Below are positions 37,234-47,725 of a DNA stretch of 64,000 nucleotides, in pieces. Position 1 is the first letter of the stretch; each line of letters starts with the position of its first letter. Where the stretch lies: NCBI RefSeq assembly GCF_015595035.1, contig NZ_JADNRN010000001.1, positions 1,736,001 through 1,800,000 of the forward strand. The letters are read 5' to 3'. Both the position numbers and the translations under genes were made by a program. This DNA is from Marinibium conchae. Its GTDB lineage: Bacteria > Pseudomonadota > Gammaproteobacteria > Enterobacterales > Alteromonadaceae. The notes under the pieces are model-generated. The model did no database searches. It saw nothing but the letters and a program-made list of their open reading frames with translations, and was not told the origin of the DNA.

Positions 37234-37690
37234 GTTTAATTTCCCTTAATATGAAATCAGGAATAGCGATGGGTTTCATTTTCTGTAAATCAACACATGC
37301 TACTCTAATTTCAGCACTAACAAGCAACTCGGCTTGGTCGCTTTTATTATCATTATTTTGTTTTGTATCGTTATTGCGCAACGCTGGATCTGTTTCTCGG
37401 TAAACATGTTGAGAAAACAGCAAACTTGCTTTGCGCAATTCTACTACCTGACAGCTAATACTCAACATATCATTAAATATTGCTGCTTTTGCATTCTTCA
37501 TTGCGAGGTCTTTGACGACAAAACCCACAGATTGTTCCAATAAACTTTGCTGTTCTATGCCTAAATTTCGCAACCACTCCGTGCGACATCTCTCCATGAA
37601 CTTCAAATAATTTGTATGATACACAATCCCACCGGCATCTGTATCTTCATAATAGACTCGGATCGGCATAGAAAATTCAATTGTATTCAA
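37223..37690 (-). CDS. ybgC: Acyl-CoA thioesterase YbgC
   Basis: 155 residues with a TTG start. Two successive TTG codons are possible; the second, at 37690, gives AAGGAG at 7 bases and [20 protein letters not shown], which lines up with E. coli YbgC ([20 protein letters not shown]). Hotdog-fold thioesterase with [22 protein letters not shown] holding the catalytic Asp, and a C-terminal strand. Acts on short acyl-CoA or acyl-ACP. First gene of ybgC-tolQRAB-pal-cpoB. The C-terminal part has an Asn/Asp/Lys-rich insert ([16 protein letters not shown]) not usual in the family. Confidence 0.95.
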   Translation of the reverse strand: MNTIEFSMPIRVYYEDTDAGGIVYHTNYLKFMERCRTEWLRNLGIEQQSLLEQSVGFVVKDLAMKNAKAAIFNDMLSISCQVVELRKASLLFSQHVYRETDPALRNNDTKQNNDNKSDQAELLVSAEIRVACVDLQKMKPIAIPDFILREIKRAI

Positions 37691-37876
37691 CAAAAAACTC
37701 CTTTTTCACCTTTAGTTTTTGTAGGGTAAAAACCTTGGGGAAATATCACCTAATAATATCGCTGTCGTTTGTTGACTCACCTCAAATAGGCAAGCAGTAC
37801 GCAAAATAACAATCACTGAAAAACACAAATCATTTTAAGATTAGTTTTTCTAATCCTTATTTGAAAAAATTCTAGT

Positions 37877-37904
37877 TTGATATCTGATCGGATCTGTCTA
37901 AAAT
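37877..37904 (+). promoter_or_regulatory. Sigma-70-type promoter facing the ybgC-ruvB gap
   Basis: Plus strand: TTGATA, 16 bases, TAAAAT. No protein gene lies downstream on this strand; it drives the candidate small RNA that ends at the terminator at 38019. Confidence 0.65.
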
Positions 37905-37910
37905 GCACGC

Positions 37911-38019
37911 CATCAAACAGTCGCAACCAGTTAGTTGTAGTTTTGATTTATGTTCCCAAATAACGGTTTTCCTTCCGTTTTACTTGTTGTTTGCCCGCAC
38001 ACTGTGCGGGCTTTTTTTT
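37911..38019 (+). ncRNA. Candidate small RNA, about 109 nt, between ybgC and ruvB
   Basis: A predicted start about 7 bases after the -10 box, an internal hairpin AACGG-TTTTCCTT-CCGTT (37962-37979) with a C/U-rich loop able to pair with Shine-Dalgarno sequences, and a strong terminator: GCCCGCA (37993-37999), 5-base loop, TGCGGGC, then eight T (38012-38019). The flanking genes are both on the minus strand and this T-run lies on the plus strand only, so the terminator has no known gene to serve. Not matched to any known sRNA family by eye. Confidence 0.6.
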
Positions 38020-38046
38020 ATCTATTATTTATAAAGGTCGTTACCA

Positions 38047-39057
38047 TTAATCGCTATTTGGCAGTGTTAAACCAAAGTGTAAGTAGGCGTGCTGGGTAGC
38101 AATACGTCCACGCGGCGTTCTTTGCAAAAAACCCTGCTGAATTAAATAGGGTTCAATAACGTCTTCAATGGTTTCTTTTTCCTCTCCAATCGCGGCGGCA
38201 ATATTATCTAAGCCTACCGGACCACCCATAAATTTTTCTATAATCGCAAGCAGTAGTTTGCGATCCATAAAATCAAAACCTTGCTTATCAACATCCAACA
38301 TATTCAATGCCGCACCGGCAACGTCAGAATTAATATTACCGTCGGCTTTGATTTCAGCATAATCACGTACTCTGCGAAGTAAACGGTTGGCAATCCGAGG
38401 CGTGCCTCGACTGCGTTTCGCCACCTCGAAGGCCCCTTCTTTTTCCATATTCAAATTAAGGTAAGACGCACTGCGCTGAATGATATCGGTAAGGTCGGTC
38501 ACATTGTAGAACTCTAATCGTTGAACAATACCGAAACGATCGCGCAAGGGTGATGTGAGTGAGCCTGCACGCGTTGTTGCGCCAATGAGTGTAAACGGAG
38601 GAAGGTCGAGTTTAATGCTTCGTGCTGCAGGGCCCTCACCTATCATTATATCCAGCTGGTAATCTTCCATTGCTGGGTAAAGCACCTCTTCAACAACTGG
38701 ACTTAAGCGATGGATTTCATCAATGAATAAAACATCATTTTCTTCGAGGTTGGTGAGTAGAGCTGCTAGGTCTCCGGCTTTTTCAAGAACAGGCCCCGAG
38801 GTGGTTTTGATATTCACCCCCATTTCATTCGCTACGATATTTGCCAGCGTTGTTTTACCCAAACCAGGTGGGCCAAAAATCAACAAGTGATCAAGCGCAT
38901 CTTCTCTTTTACGTGCCGCTTCAATGAATATTTCCATCTGCTCACACACATGGTCTTGCCCGGTGTAATCACTGAGCATTTTAGGCCGTATTGCGCGGTC
39001 AATAACTTCGTCTTCTCGGTCTGCACCGGCTTGAACCAAACGGTCAGCTTCAATCAT
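38047..39057 (-). CDS. ruvB: Holliday junction branch migration helicase RuvB
   Basis: 336 residues. AAA+ motor: [17 protein letters not shown] near residue 64 (Walker A), [13 protein letters not shown] near 108 (Walker B), sensor [20 protein letters not shown] near 160 with the Arg finger, and a C-terminal winged helix ([17 protein letters not shown]). Opens with [22 protein letters not shown]. Last gene of ruvC-ruvA-ruvB, 12 bases after ruvA. No U-run terminator is seen on the minus strand after it. Confidence 0.98.
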   Translation of the reverse strand: MIEADRLVQAGADREDEVIDRAIRPKMLSDYTGQDHVCEQMEIFIEAARKREDALDHLLIFGPPGLGKTTLANIVANEMGVNIKTTSGPVLEKAGDLAALLTNLEENDVLFIDEIHRLSPVVEEVLYPAMEDYQLDIMIGEGPAARSIKLDLPPFTLIGATTRAGSLTSPLRDRFGIVQRLEFYNVTDLTDIIQRSASYLNLNMEKEGAFEVAKRSRGTPRIANRLLRRVRDYAEIKADGNINSDVAGAALNMLDVDKQGFDFMDRKLLLAIIEKFMGGPVGLDNIAAAIGEEKETIEDVIEPYLIQQGFLQRTPRGRIATQHAYLHFGLTLPNSD

Positions 39058-39069
39058 AGTTTTTCTCTC

Positions 39070-39696
39070 TTAGACCATCGACTTCAATGACTCACGAATA
39101 ACTTGTTCGCTTGTCATATCTTCTTTATACACTTGCTTTATGACTTTTTCAGCCTGCGCTGGCTTGTAACCTAACGCGAGTAATGCACTAAGCGCCTCGT
39201 CTTTGGCATGTGCAGCACCATGAAGTAAGGGCTTTTTAATGTCTACCATAGTTGGTGCAGCGCCAGCATCAAAATTGGCGTCAGCTTTCGACAGCTTCTC
39301 AAGTTTGTCTTTTAATTCAACCACCAAGCGCTCAGCCGTTTTTTTACCCACACCAGGCAGTTTTACTAAATTAGTGATGTCTTCATTTAGCACGCAATGC
39401 ACGAAGTCTTGCGCCGACATGCCCGACAATATTGTACAAGCCAATTTAGGGCCAACACCATTGGCTTTTATCAACTCTCGAAACAAGGCCCTTTCGGATG
39501 TATCTGAAAAACCAAATAAGAGTTGCGCATCTTCTCTTACAACAAAATGCGTGTAAATAATAGCTTCATCACCAACGTTGGGAAGTTGATAGAAACTCGT
39601 CATCGGAAGTTGAATTTCGTAACCTACACCGTTTACATCAACCAATACTTCTGGGGGGATTTTGGCAATAAGCGTACCGCGAATTCTTCCTATCAT
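39070..39696 (-). CDS. ruvA: Holliday junction DNA-binding protein RuvA
   Basis: 208 residues. N-terminal OB domain ([29 protein letters not shown]), two helix-hairpin-helix motifs ([20 protein letters not shown] and [19 protein letters not shown]), a linker, and domain III ([24 protein letters not shown]) that contacts RuvB. Length equals that of E. coli RuvA (203) within a few residues. Confidence 0.98.
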   Translation of the reverse strand: MIGRIRGTLIAKIPPEVLVDVNGVGYEIQLPMTSFYQLPNVGDEAIIYTHFVVREDAQLLFGFSDTSERALFRELIKANGVGPKLACTILSGMSAQDFVHCVLNEDITNLVKLPGVGKKTAERLVVELKDKLEKLSKADANFDAGAAPTMVDIKKPLLHGAAHAKDEALSALLALGYKPAQAEKVIKQVYKEDMTSEQVIRESLKSMV

Positions 39697-39719
39697 GACT
39701 TATCCTTGTAGTGAATTTG

Positions 39720-40244
39720 TTATTTTCGTAAGCGACCGCGAACTGTTTTAGACGCCCTGCCCGACATCTTTATAAGACTCTGGCGAGTGTGTATGTGACA
39801 CAAAGCAACTGCAAGTGCGTCGGCTGCATCAGCCTGTGGTGTTGCGCTGAGCTTCAACAGGTTCATGACCATATGCTGCACCTGCGCTTTATCGGCACCA
39901 CCGGTTCCCACTACCGATTGTTTAATCTGTCGTGCAGAATATTCGGCCACTGGCAAATCATAATTCGTCGCTGCAACAATCGCAGCACCGCGAGCTTGGC
40001 CAAGCTTTAAGGCAGAATCCGGATTCTTCGCCATAAACACCTGCTCAATTGCAAACTCACTTGGTGAAAACTGCTGGATGATTTCACTTACACTATCAAA
40101 AATGCGCTTCAAGCGAATTGATAATTCGTCGTGCGCAACTCTAATGCAACCGCTGCCAAGGTATTCAGGTTTTGCACCAACAATTTTAATGACACCGTAA
40201 CCGGTTATTCGCGAGCCTGGATCAATGCCGAGTATGATTGACAT
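39720..40244 (-). CDS. ruvC: Crossover junction endodeoxyribonuclease RuvC
   Basis: 174 residues from the ATG at 40244, which gives [18 protein letters not shown]; a frame 17 codons longer runs into the upstream gene. RNase H-like fold with catalytic acids Asp in GIDPGS (residue 7), Glu in FAIEQVFM (near 66), and [12 protein letters not shown] (near 138-141). The start overlaps the nudB stop by one base. In operon with ruvAB, as usual. Confidence 0.97.
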   Translation of the reverse strand: MSIILGIDPGSRITGYGVIKIVGAKPEYLGSGCIRVAHDELSIRLKRIFDSVSEIIQQFSPSEFAIEQVFMAKNPDSALKLGQARGAAIVAATNYDLPVAEYSARQIKQSVVGTGGADKAQVQHMVMNLLKLSATPQADAADALAVALCHIHTRQSLIKMSGRASKTVRGRLRK

Positions 40245-40693
40245 TAAGACTCCGGCACAAAATCGAGAATAGCATCGCGATTGGTTTTCGACCACACACG
40301 GGCCATAGCTTCAGCTTTGCTAACCCAAGCATAAGCCGTATGTTCACTTAAGACGATATCAATGTGACTAGGCACTTGTATGCTAAATACATATTCGTTA
40401 TTAAATTCAGTGCCCTTGGGATAACGATACAACCACGAAGAACGAATACGGTATTGATTTACCCTTCTACAATCTACAATAGGATGAGTTGACTTAGGTA
40501 AAGCAATGCCTGTTTCCTCAGACAACTCTCGGTAAGCGGCATGAATGGGGCTTTCACCCTCTTCAATCGTACCTGTCACTGATTGCCAAAAGTCTGCGTC
40601 GTCATCGCGCTGCATGATCAGTACTTGCTGGTCATCATTTCGAATAACCACAAGTACCGATTCAGGACGCTTTAACGGCGTGTCGGGGCTCAT
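40244..40693 (-). CDS. nudB: Dihydroneopterin triphosphate diphosphatase NudB
   Basis: 149 residues. Nudix box is complete: [20 protein letters not shown] followed by TGI. Its place between aspS and ruvC is the conserved nudB site of gammaproteobacteria, and length matches E. coli NudB (150). Acts in folate synthesis by removing pyrophosphate from dihydroneopterin triphosphate. Three bases separate it from aspS. Confidence 0.92.
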   Translation of the reverse strand: MSPDTPLKRPESVLVVIRNDDQQVLIMQRDDDADFWQSVTGTIEEGESPIHAAYRELSEETGIALPKSTHPIVDCRRVNQYRIRSSWLYRYPKGTEFNNEYVFSIQVPSHIDIVLSEHTAYAWVSKAEAMARVWSKTNRDAILDFVPES

Positions 40694-40696
40694 TTT

Positions 40697-42490
40697 TTAT
40701 GTATTACCTTGCACTTGCCCATCGTCACTTTTCGCTTCTTCAATGACGGTTTTAATCGACAATTCTTTTAACTGTTCTGGATTCGCAAATCCTGGAGCAT
40801 CGGTTAATGGACACGCTGCAGTGGTTGTTTTTGGGAAGGCCATAACGTCGCGAATCGACTCCGCTCCAGTCATCAGCATTACCATTCTATCAAGACCAAA
40901 AGCTAAACCAGCATGAGGAGGTGTTCCATAGCGCAGAGCTTCTAGTAAGAAACCGAATTTCTCGTTAGCTTCTTGGTCGCTGATGCCTAACAACTCAAAT
41001 ACTGCTGCTTGCATGTCCATGTTGTGAATACGAACCGAACCGCCACCTAATTCAACACCATTTAGCACCATATCGTAAGCGTTTGATAAAGCCGCTGCCG
41101 GATTTGCTTTCAATGCCTCAATGCTACTATCGCGAGGAGCAGTGAAGGGATGATGAAGGGCATATAAATTGCCGTCAACTTCTTCAAACATAGGGAAATC
41201 GACTACCCATAAAGGTTTCCATTCGCCTTCTAGTAAGTTGAAATCTTCACCTAGTTTCAAGCGCAACGCACCCATAGCATCGGTCACAATTGGGGCACTG
41301 TCGGCACCAAACAACAAAATATCACCTGTTTGTGCACCGGTTTTTTCAAGCAAAGCGCTGATAGCTTCTTGGTTGAAAAACTTCAAGATAGGCGCCTGCA
41401 AACCATCAAGGCCAGCGCTCAAATCATTTACTTTTATCCAAGCCAAGCCTTTAGCACCGTATATGCCTACAAACTTCCCATACTCATCAATTTGCTTGCG
41501 TGACAACGATGCACCGCCAGGCACTCGAATTGCGGCCACTCTACCTTTGTCGTCGTTAGCTGGGCCACTGAACACCTTTAAATCAATGTTTTTTACTATG
41601 TCGTCAACATCTACTAATTCCAGAGGATTACGCAAATCAGGTTTATCACTACCGAAGCGTCGCATCGCTTCTGCATAGCTCATCGTGGGGAAATCACCCA
41701 ACTCAACATTTAGCAACTGCGAAAATAATGAGCGGATCATGTTTTCGGTAATGTCCATTACGCCCTGAGCGTCGAGGAAGGTTGTTTCGATATCTATTTG
41801 AGTAAATTCAGGTTGACGATCAGCACGTAGGTCTTCGTCACGGAAGCACTTGACGATTTGATAGTATTTATCCATGCCCGACATCATCAACAATTGTTTA
41901 AACAACTGAGGCGACTGTGGTAGCGCAAAGAACTGACCTTTGTGAGTGCGGCTTGGCACCAAATAATCTCGCGCACCTTCAGGCGTAGCCTTTGTTAAAA
42001 TTGGCGTTTCGATATCAAGGAAGTCTGCATCCTCTAGAAAACGGCGAACCGCTGCTGTCACCTTAGAACGAAAAACCAAACGTTCCGTCATCATTGGGCG
42101 GCGCAAATCTAAATAACGATATTTTAAGCGCTGCTCTTCAGAATTTTCTTGATTCCAATCAAGCGGTAGTGCGGGTGCACTATTGAAGATTGATAGAGAC
42201 TTACCAAGCACTTCAATTTCACCGGTTTTCATATCAGCATTAACCTGAGATTCCGGACGCAAGCGAACCAACCCCGTAATCTCGACGCAAAACTCTGCTC
42301 GCAAGCTTGAAGCTAAAGCGAAAGTATCTGCCGTATCTGGGTCGATGACCACCTGAACGATACCCTCACGATCACGAAGGTCGATAAAGATAACACCGCC
42401 TAAATCGCGTCTCTTATTAACCCAGCCATATAAGGTAACTTCTTTTGTAGCGTAGCTTGCATCAATGTTTCCACAGTAGTCTGTGCGCAT
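40697..42490 (-). CDS. aspS: Aspartyl-tRNA synthetase
   Basis: 597 residues. N-terminal OB anticodon-binding domain ([28 protein letters not shown]), class II motif 2 [20 protein letters not shown] near 215 and motif 3 [15 protein letters not shown] near 530. The GAD insert lies around 300-420. Bacterial-type length. First gene of aspS-nudB-ruvCAB. Charges tRNA-Asp. Confidence 0.98.
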   Translation of the reverse strand: MRTDYCGNIDASYATKEVTLYGWVNKRRDLGGVIFIDLRDREGIVQVVIDPDTADTFALASSLRAEFCVEITGLVRLRPESQVNADMKTGEIEVLGKSLSIFNSAPALPLDWNQENSEEQRLKYRYLDLRRPMMTERLVFRSKVTAAVRRFLEDADFLDIETPILTKATPEGARDYLVPSRTHKGQFFALPQSPQLFKQLLMMSGMDKYYQIVKCFRDEDLRADRQPEFTQIDIETTFLDAQGVMDITENMIRSLFSQLLNVELGDFPTMSYAEAMRRFGSDKPDLRNPLELVDVDDIVKNIDLKVFSGPANDDKGRVAAIRVPGGASLSRKQIDEYGKFVGIYGAKGLAWIKVNDLSAGLDGLQAPILKFFNQEAISALLEKTGAQTGDILLFGADSAPIVTDAMGALRLKLGEDFNLLEGEWKPLWVVDFPMFEEVDGNLYALHHPFTAPRDSSIEALKANPAAALSNAYDMVLNGVELGGGSVRIHNMDMQAAVFELLGISDQEANEKFGFLLEALRYGTPPHAGLAFGLDRMVMLMTGAESIRDVMAFPKTTTAACPLTDAPGFANPEQLKELSIKTVIEEAKSDDGQVQGNT

Positions 42491-42743
42491 AAAAACTTCC
42501 CAGTAAAACTTATTTTGTGTATCTGCTGATACGATGTTAATGAGCCTCTACCTTCACACGCTTTGATTTGTAAAACAGCGCTGATAAACAATTTATCGAA
42601 GGGAGCTTGAAAGCGAGAATTATAAACTAAAGCGTGAGGATACTAAACGATTGAATCACAAATAAGTGGGGCTTTTCGTCGACTATACTGAATTTAAAAT
42701 AAACTTAAGAAACTTTGCACAAAAGCGCGGCCGTATTGCTCTT

Positions 42744-44843
42744 TCAAGCCTTCTCTTTTTCAAAAAAAGAATGATAATTTGTGGGCGTATTAGCAAGTTG
42801 GCTCAAGGGCAATGGTTTTTCATAATAAAAGCCCTGAAATTGATTACATTCATTTAGGGTTAGATAGTCTTGTTGAAATTGATTCTCAACACCTTCTGCG
42901 CATACTCCGAGCTTGAGGCGCTTTGCCAAATCAATAATGCTCTGTGTAACAAGGCGACTGCGTGTTGAAGAGTCGAGTTCTTTAATAAATTCCCGATCAA
43001 TCTTCAAGGTATCAACGCTTATCTGTGTTAAATAACTGAGCGAAGAATAACCCGTTCCAAAGTCATCCAGCGCAATTAAACAGCCGAGTTGATGCACTTT
43101 ATTGAAAAACTGATTACTCACCTTAAAGCTTTCAAGAAAAGCCGACTCGGTAACTTCCAATTCAATATTTTTTGGGTTTACTGCGTATTTTTTGAGTGTT
43201 TCTACTAAGTATGAATAAAGGTTTTTATCGTGAAGGTCGTGCGCCGAAAGATTAATAGATACTCGAATATCATCAGATTTTAACCTGCGTATCTCTCCCA
43301 GTTCACTGCACACTTGGTTTAACATCCACGCAGTGATCGCGCGTACTTTGCCGCTTTGTTCAGCAATTGGAATAAATTCAGCAGGAGAAACTTGGCCCAA
43401 ATGCGCATTTTCCCAACGTATTAATGCCTCATATCCGACAATATTGCCCCTTATGTCGACTCTGGGCTGGTAGCACACCTTGAATTCATTATTCTCAAGG
43501 CCAAAAATGATACTATTGGCAATCTCCAGCCTTCGTTTATTTCCCTCATTCATATCGTTAGTGAACATGGTGTATGTGCCACGTCCTTCTGCTTTTGAGC
43601 GATACATCGCTATATCAGCATTACCTACCAACTGTGATAAATCAAAATCAACGTCAGTTGCCATTGCAACACCAATACTGATGCTCATTTGCAGTTCAAT
43701 ATCATCCAGCTTTATTGGCAAAGCCATAGCGCTAAGTAAGCGTTCAGCCAACTGCGAAGGATTAGCGCTACTATCATCACGAGCAGGTACTATCAAAAAT
43801 TCATCTCCACCAAGGCGAGCAAACAAATCACCTTCGCGCAGCACTTCTTTGATACGCTCCGCAACGGCAACTAGCAAACTATCCCCCATCTCATGTCCGA
43901 GTGAATCATTCACATTTTTGAAACCGTCCAAGTCAAAAAACAAGAGCGCCAAATCTTGATTAGCACGTTTTGCTCTGGACAATTCAAGTCGCAAATTGTC
44001 CAATACAAATTGTCGGTTCGGTAGACCCGTAAGAGAATCGAAATTGGCTAATTTCGACATCATCTTTTGTTGCTCGATAAGCTGGTCGGTAGTGACTTGG
44101 TTTTTATCGAGCTCTTCACTGATGGTGTCCATCATTGCGTTGATGTTTTTTTTCAGAGTGATGATCTCGGCAGTACCTGTTGGCGCAGTGCGCAGGCTGT
44201 AATTATTTTCCTCTCGTACTCGTTTGGTAAAGCTTGTGAGTTGTACGACTGGCAAAGTAATGCGATTTATTAGCCAAATAGTAATAAACAGCGATAACAA
44301 CATAACCGATAACACCAACGGGGCAAGCTTTGCGAGCAATTCTTCACGCGTTTGCAATAGTTGTCGATTAATATCACTTACCACGGTAAGTATCGCCATG
44401 CTTCCATCTGCAAGCTCTACCTTAGTAATGCTCACCAATTCATTATGTGTTTCAAATACGCCTAGGTTGGGGTTAGCAGCGAGTTCTTGCAGGGTTTGTT
44501 CTGCCATTTCGATATCAGCCACAGGAAATTGACTTCGGTAAGCGGCTAGTAATGGCAGCGATGAGAGCTTTTTAGCATTTTGACTGTCGGCATAGAGTTT
44601 CGCTATTACGACGTTTGGATACAACTCAAAATACGATAAAACGTCGTTGAGTTGCTCAGCATTCACTTCTACTTTATTTAAGGTTTTAGCAATACTGCGG
44701 GTAACCCCTAACGCGCCGTTTTTTGCGTTGGTGGTAAAGCTGTCTTCGCTTTCACTTAAGGCTACCGCTAAAACAGATAAGGAAGAGACACAAACAACGA
44801 ACACCACAATAGCAATCAAAGAAGACTGAATACTTTTAAACAA
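42744..44843 (-). CDS. Membrane GGDEF/EAL cyclic-di-GMP protein
   Basis: 699 residues, TTG start fixed by GGGAGG 6 bases upstream. First span at 7-30, periplasmic sensor domain to about 170, second span at 175-195, HAMP domain to about 245, GGDEF domain 265-430 with ARLGGDEFLIV intact (active-type), and EAL domain 440-690 with YEALIRW, DDFGTGYSSLSYL and AEGVEN all present. Both synthesis and breakdown of c-di-GMP are therefore possible; which dominates cannot be read. An RxxD-type inhibitory site is not evident. Monocistronic. Confidence 0.93.
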   Translation of the reverse strand: MFKSIQSSLIAIVVFVVCVSSLSVLAVALSESEDSFTTNAKNGALGVTRSIAKTLNKVEVNAEQLNDVLSYFELYPNVVIAKLYADSQNAKKLSSLPLLAAYRSQFPVADIEMAEQTLQELAANPNLGVFETHNELVSITKVELADGSMAILTVVSDINRQLLQTREELLAKLAPLVLSVMLLSLFITIWLINRITLPVVQLTSFTKRVREENNYSLRTAPTGTAEIITLKKNINAMMDTISEELDKNQVTTDQLIEQQKMMSKLANFDSLTGLPNRQFVLDNLRLELSRAKRANQDLALLFFDLDGFKNVNDSLGHEMGDSLLVAVAERIKEVLREGDLFARLGGDEFLIVPARDDSSANPSQLAERLLSAMALPIKLDDIELQMSISIGVAMATDVDFDLSQLVGNADIAMYRSKAEGRGTYTMFTNDMNEGNKRRLEIANSIIFGLENNEFKVCYQPRVDIRGNIVGYEALIRWENAHLGQVSPAEFIPIAEQSGKVRAITAWMLNQVCSELGEIRRLKSDDIRVSINLSAHDLHDKNLYSYLVETLKKYAVNPKNIELEVTESAFLESFKVSNQFFNKVHQLGCLIALDDFGTGYSSLSYLTQISVDTLKIDREFIKELDSSTRSRLVTQSIIDLAKRLKLGVCAEGVENQFQQDYLTLNECNQFQGFYYEKPLPLSQLANTPTNYHSFFEKEKA

Positions 44844-44925
44844 AGCTTACCTCCCTTTTGCATTTGATGCGATGAATTAACTTAGCGTTATATCAACATG
44901 GAATATAGGCTACTTCATAAGGTTA

Positions 44926-44993
44926 TTATGCTTCCAGCACTATGGTCGAATTTTGACCACAACGCAAGGCTAGAGTTCATGCTGGGAAGCATA
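44926..44993. repeat. Imperfect inverted repeat at the 3' end of the ferric ABC ATPase gene
   Basis: TTATGCTTCCAGCA (44926-44939) pairs with TGCTGGGAAGCATA (44980-44993) with one extra G, enclosing a smaller hairpin TGGTC-7-GACCA (44943-44959). The right arm covers the last codons and part of the stop of the ATPase gene. No T-run follows on either strand. Confidence 0.6.
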
Positions 44994-46068
44994 TTACGTG
45001 CTCTACTTCTAAGTGAATGCCAAACGACTCTCCTATTGCATGATCATGATGGCTTGGCGCCAAGCAAAGTAGCAACTCATCTGAATTTGCCAACTGCAAA
45101 CGATATAAAATATGTGAGCCGCGAAAAGAGCGACCTACTACGTCTGCTTTGAGAACACTCTCGTCTTGATGCCTCAGATCGTCTGGGCGCACCAGCAGCT
45201 TCGCTTCGGCACCTTCAGAGAAAGGCGCTTGAGTGCTTCCCTGCTCGAATACAAAGTCACCTAATTTAGTGCTAATGAGCCATTTAGTGTTTGCTGCCAA
45301 GTCATCATCCACAATACCTTTGTTGTTATACTTGTGAACTGTTCCCTTAATAAAGGTGCCCTCACCAATGAAGTTTGCGACAAACTCGGTGGCCGGTTGG
45401 TGATATAACTGGTATGCACTTCCCCATTGTTGACAACGTTGATCGTGCAATACACCAATTTTGTCGGCCATCGCAAATGCTTCGCTTTGATCGTGAGTAA
45501 TTAGTAAGGCAGTGATGTTTTGCTGTTTGAGCAGGGCTCTTATTTCTTGTGACAAGCGTTCTCGCAGTTCAGGATCTAAACTTGAAAAGGGTTCGTCTAG
45601 TAATAGTAGTTTCGGTTTTGGTGCAAGCGCTCGTGCTATCGCAACACGTTGTTGCTGACCACCAGAAAGTTCGTGCGGGTATTTATTCTCATATCCCTTA
45701 AGACCCACCAAAGAAATCGCCTCGTTTGCTAACGACAAAGCCGTTTCTTTATTCTCCTTTGCTAATCCGTAAGCCACATTTTTAAATACACTCAAGTGCG
45801 GGAACAACGCGAAGTCTTGAAAAATGACACCCACTTTACGCTGCGACACGGGCACATTTTTAATCACATCGCTAACTATTTCTTGAGCAATGCTAATACT
45901 GCCGGAATCGATATTCTTAAAGCCTGCAATCGCACGTAAGAGCGATGTTTTGCCACAACCAGAGGGGCCCAACACACAGCCAATCTCACCCTGCGCAAGA
46001 CGCAAAGATACCTTATCAAGTACTTGGGTATTGTTATAGCTGAGCTGTAATTGTTGTACGTCAAGCAT
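44977..46068 (-). CDS. fbpC: Ferric iron ABC transporter, ATP-binding subunit
   Basis: 363 residues. Walker A GPSGCGKTSL near residue 35, signature LSGGQQQRVAIARALAP near 135, Walker B LLLLDEPFSSLD near 158, and H-loop LLITHDQSEAFAMAD near 190. The C-terminal 130 residues form the TOBE-type regulatory domain of FbpC/iron subfamily importers. Starts eight bases before the permease stop (overlap), so translation is coupled. It powers ferric uptake with the permease and binding protein upstream. Confidence 0.93.
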   Translation of the reverse strand: MLDVQQLQLSYNNTQVLDKVSLRLAQGEIGCVLGPSGCGKTSLLRAIAGFKNIDSGSISIAQEIVSDVIKNVPVSQRKVGVIFQDFALFPHLSVFKNVAYGLAKENKETALSLANEAISLVGLKGYENKYPHELSGGQQQRVAIARALAPKPKLLLLDEPFSSLDPELRERLSQEIRALLKQQNITALLITHDQSEAFAMADKIGVLHDQRCQQWGSAYQLYHQPATEFVANFIGEGTFIKGTVHKYNNKGIVDDDLAANTKWLISTKLGDFVFEQGSTQAPFSEGAEAKLLVRPDDLRHQDESVLKADVVGRSFRGSHILYRLQLANSDELLLCLAPSHHDHAIGESFGIHLEVEHVICFPA

Positions 46069-47725
46069 GGCTTTTCTCTATTTTGTTTAGCGTAGCGGTG
46101 AGTAAAATAACGGGAAGAATACCAACAAGCACAATCGTGATCGACGGCAGTGCAGCCTCAATCAAACGCTCGTCGGAAGCAAGTTCAAAGGCTTTAACAG
46201 CCAAGGTGTTAAAATTAAATGGGCGCAGAACCAAAGTAGCAGGAAGCTCCTTTAAAATATCAACGAACACAAGTAAACAAGCACTCAATAGACTTGCAGA
46301 CAGTAGCGGTAAATGCACCCGTGTTAGTGTTTGTAATTTGCTATCACCCAATGCCCGAGAGGCCTCGTCCATGCTTGGTTTAATGCGCTGAATACCGGCC
46401 TCAGTATTGTGCAAGGCAACACTCATAAAACGCACAATATAAGCAAAAATCAGAGCAGCGATAGTGCCGGAAAGAACCAAACCGGGTTGAAAACCAAAAA
46501 ACGTGGAAGTAAAGAGATTCAACTTGATATCTAGCCAACCCAATGGCACTAAAACACCGATAGCGATAACAGTACCTGGCATGGCATAGCCCAGCGATAC
46601 AAACTGCACTACAAAGCGATTTGCTTTTGTAGGCTGTAAACGCTTCGCATAAGAAAACAATAGGGCGAGCAGAACAATGAGCACCGTGCCAATCAGGGCA
46701 ACCGTGGCAGAATTAAACGCATTGCTCGCATAATCACTAAAACTACTCGCGTCAGAAAATGACCAAGCCCAAATGCCGAGTTGAGTGAAGGGAATAACAA
46801 AACCAAAAATGAGCGGCAAAGAACAAAGTAATAATACCAATATTCCTTTGGGCATAGACAAGGATTTGGCCATACTGCCTTGGCCTTGTCTTGATGAATA
46901 GCTTTGGGCGCTTTTCCTGCTGCTCTTTTCGAGTATGAGCAAAACAAAAACAAATAAGCACAACAAGCCCGACAATTGTGAGGCGGCGTTAATGTCGCCC
47001 ATGCCAAACCATGTTCGGTAAATGCCTGTCGTGAAGGTGCTAACTCCGAAGTACTCAACCGTACCAAAATCCGCAAGGGCTTCCATCATGGCCAAAGCTG
47101 CCCCAGTTAATATGGCGGGACGTGCAAGCGGAAGTGATACCTTTATGAAATGTTCAAAAGCGCTTATACCCGCGAGTTCACTTACCTCTTTAAATTTTTG
47201 TGACTGCTCACTGAATGCTGTTCTGGCAAGAATATAGACATAGGGGTAAAGTACCAGCGACATCATAACAATAGCGCCACCGAGACTTCTGACTTCTGGA
47301 AAATAATATTGTTGGCCACTGAGTTCAAAACTCTCTCTTATATAGCTTTGTAGTGGCCCTGCAAAATCGAGTAAACCAGTATAGGTGTACGCGATAATGT
47401 AGGCAGGCATTGCAAGAGGAAGGAGTATTAGAGCTTGCAATACTTTTTTGCCAGCAAAATCATAATGCACTACGCAATAGGCTAGGTAGGTGCCCAGCAA
47501 GGTGGCGCCTAAACCAACGCCCAGCGCCAACACAAGTGAATTAATGATATAAGCACTCAACACTGTCGACGCTAAGTGCATCCAAACTTCTGTATCAACA
47601 GATAAAAAACTAAAGCACAACACAAAGATTGGCAAGCCTATGATAAGACCTGCCAATAGCGTGAATAGCGAAAAACCTTTGTTTTCTGCCCTCAGTACAC
47701 TCAAACCTCTAACGCCAACCTGCAC
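46061..47725 (-). CDS. fbpB: Ferric iron ABC transporter, permease subunit
   Basis: 554 residues from GTG 47725. A TTG at residue 8 (47704), preceded by GAGG, is an alternative start. A fused double permease with about 12 membrane spans and two EAA loops: FEHFIKVSLPLARPAILTGAAL near 205 and DSKLQTLTRVHLPLLSASLL near 460, as in FbpB/SfuB-type iron permeases. Its start overlaps the binding-protein gene by 17 bases. Confidence 0.93.
   Translation of the reverse strand: MQVGVRGLSVLRAENKGFSLFTLLAGLIIGLPIFVLCFSFLSVDTEVWMHLASTVLSAYIINSLVLALGVGLGATLLGTYLAYCVVHYDFAGKKVLQALILLPLAMPAYIIAYTYTGLLDFAGPLQSYIRESFELSGQQYYFPEVRSLGGAIVMMSLVLYPYVYILARTAFSEQSQKFKEVSELAGISAFEHFIKVSLPLARPAILTGAALAMMEALADFGTVEYFGVSTFTTGIYRTWFGMGDINAASQLSGLLCLFVFVLLILEKSSRKSAQSYSSRQGQGSMAKSLSMPKGILVLLLCSLPLIFGFVIPFTQLGIWAWSFSDASSFSDYASNAFNSATVALIGTVLIVLLALLFSYAKRLQPTKANRFVVQFVSLGYAMPGTVIAIGVLVPLGWLDIKLNLFTSTFFGFQPGLVLSGTIAALIFAYIVRFMSVALHNTEAGIQRIKPSMDEASRALGDSKLQTLTRVHLPLLSASLLSACLLVFVDILKELPATLVLRPFNFNTLAVKAFELASDERLIEAALPSITIVLVGILPVILLTATLNKIEKSHA

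Noticed and set aside
44898-45152. 84-codon plus-strand frame
   Set aside because: Lies mostly over the C-terminal end of the ferric ABC ATPase gene on the other strand and has no ribosome site or family pattern.
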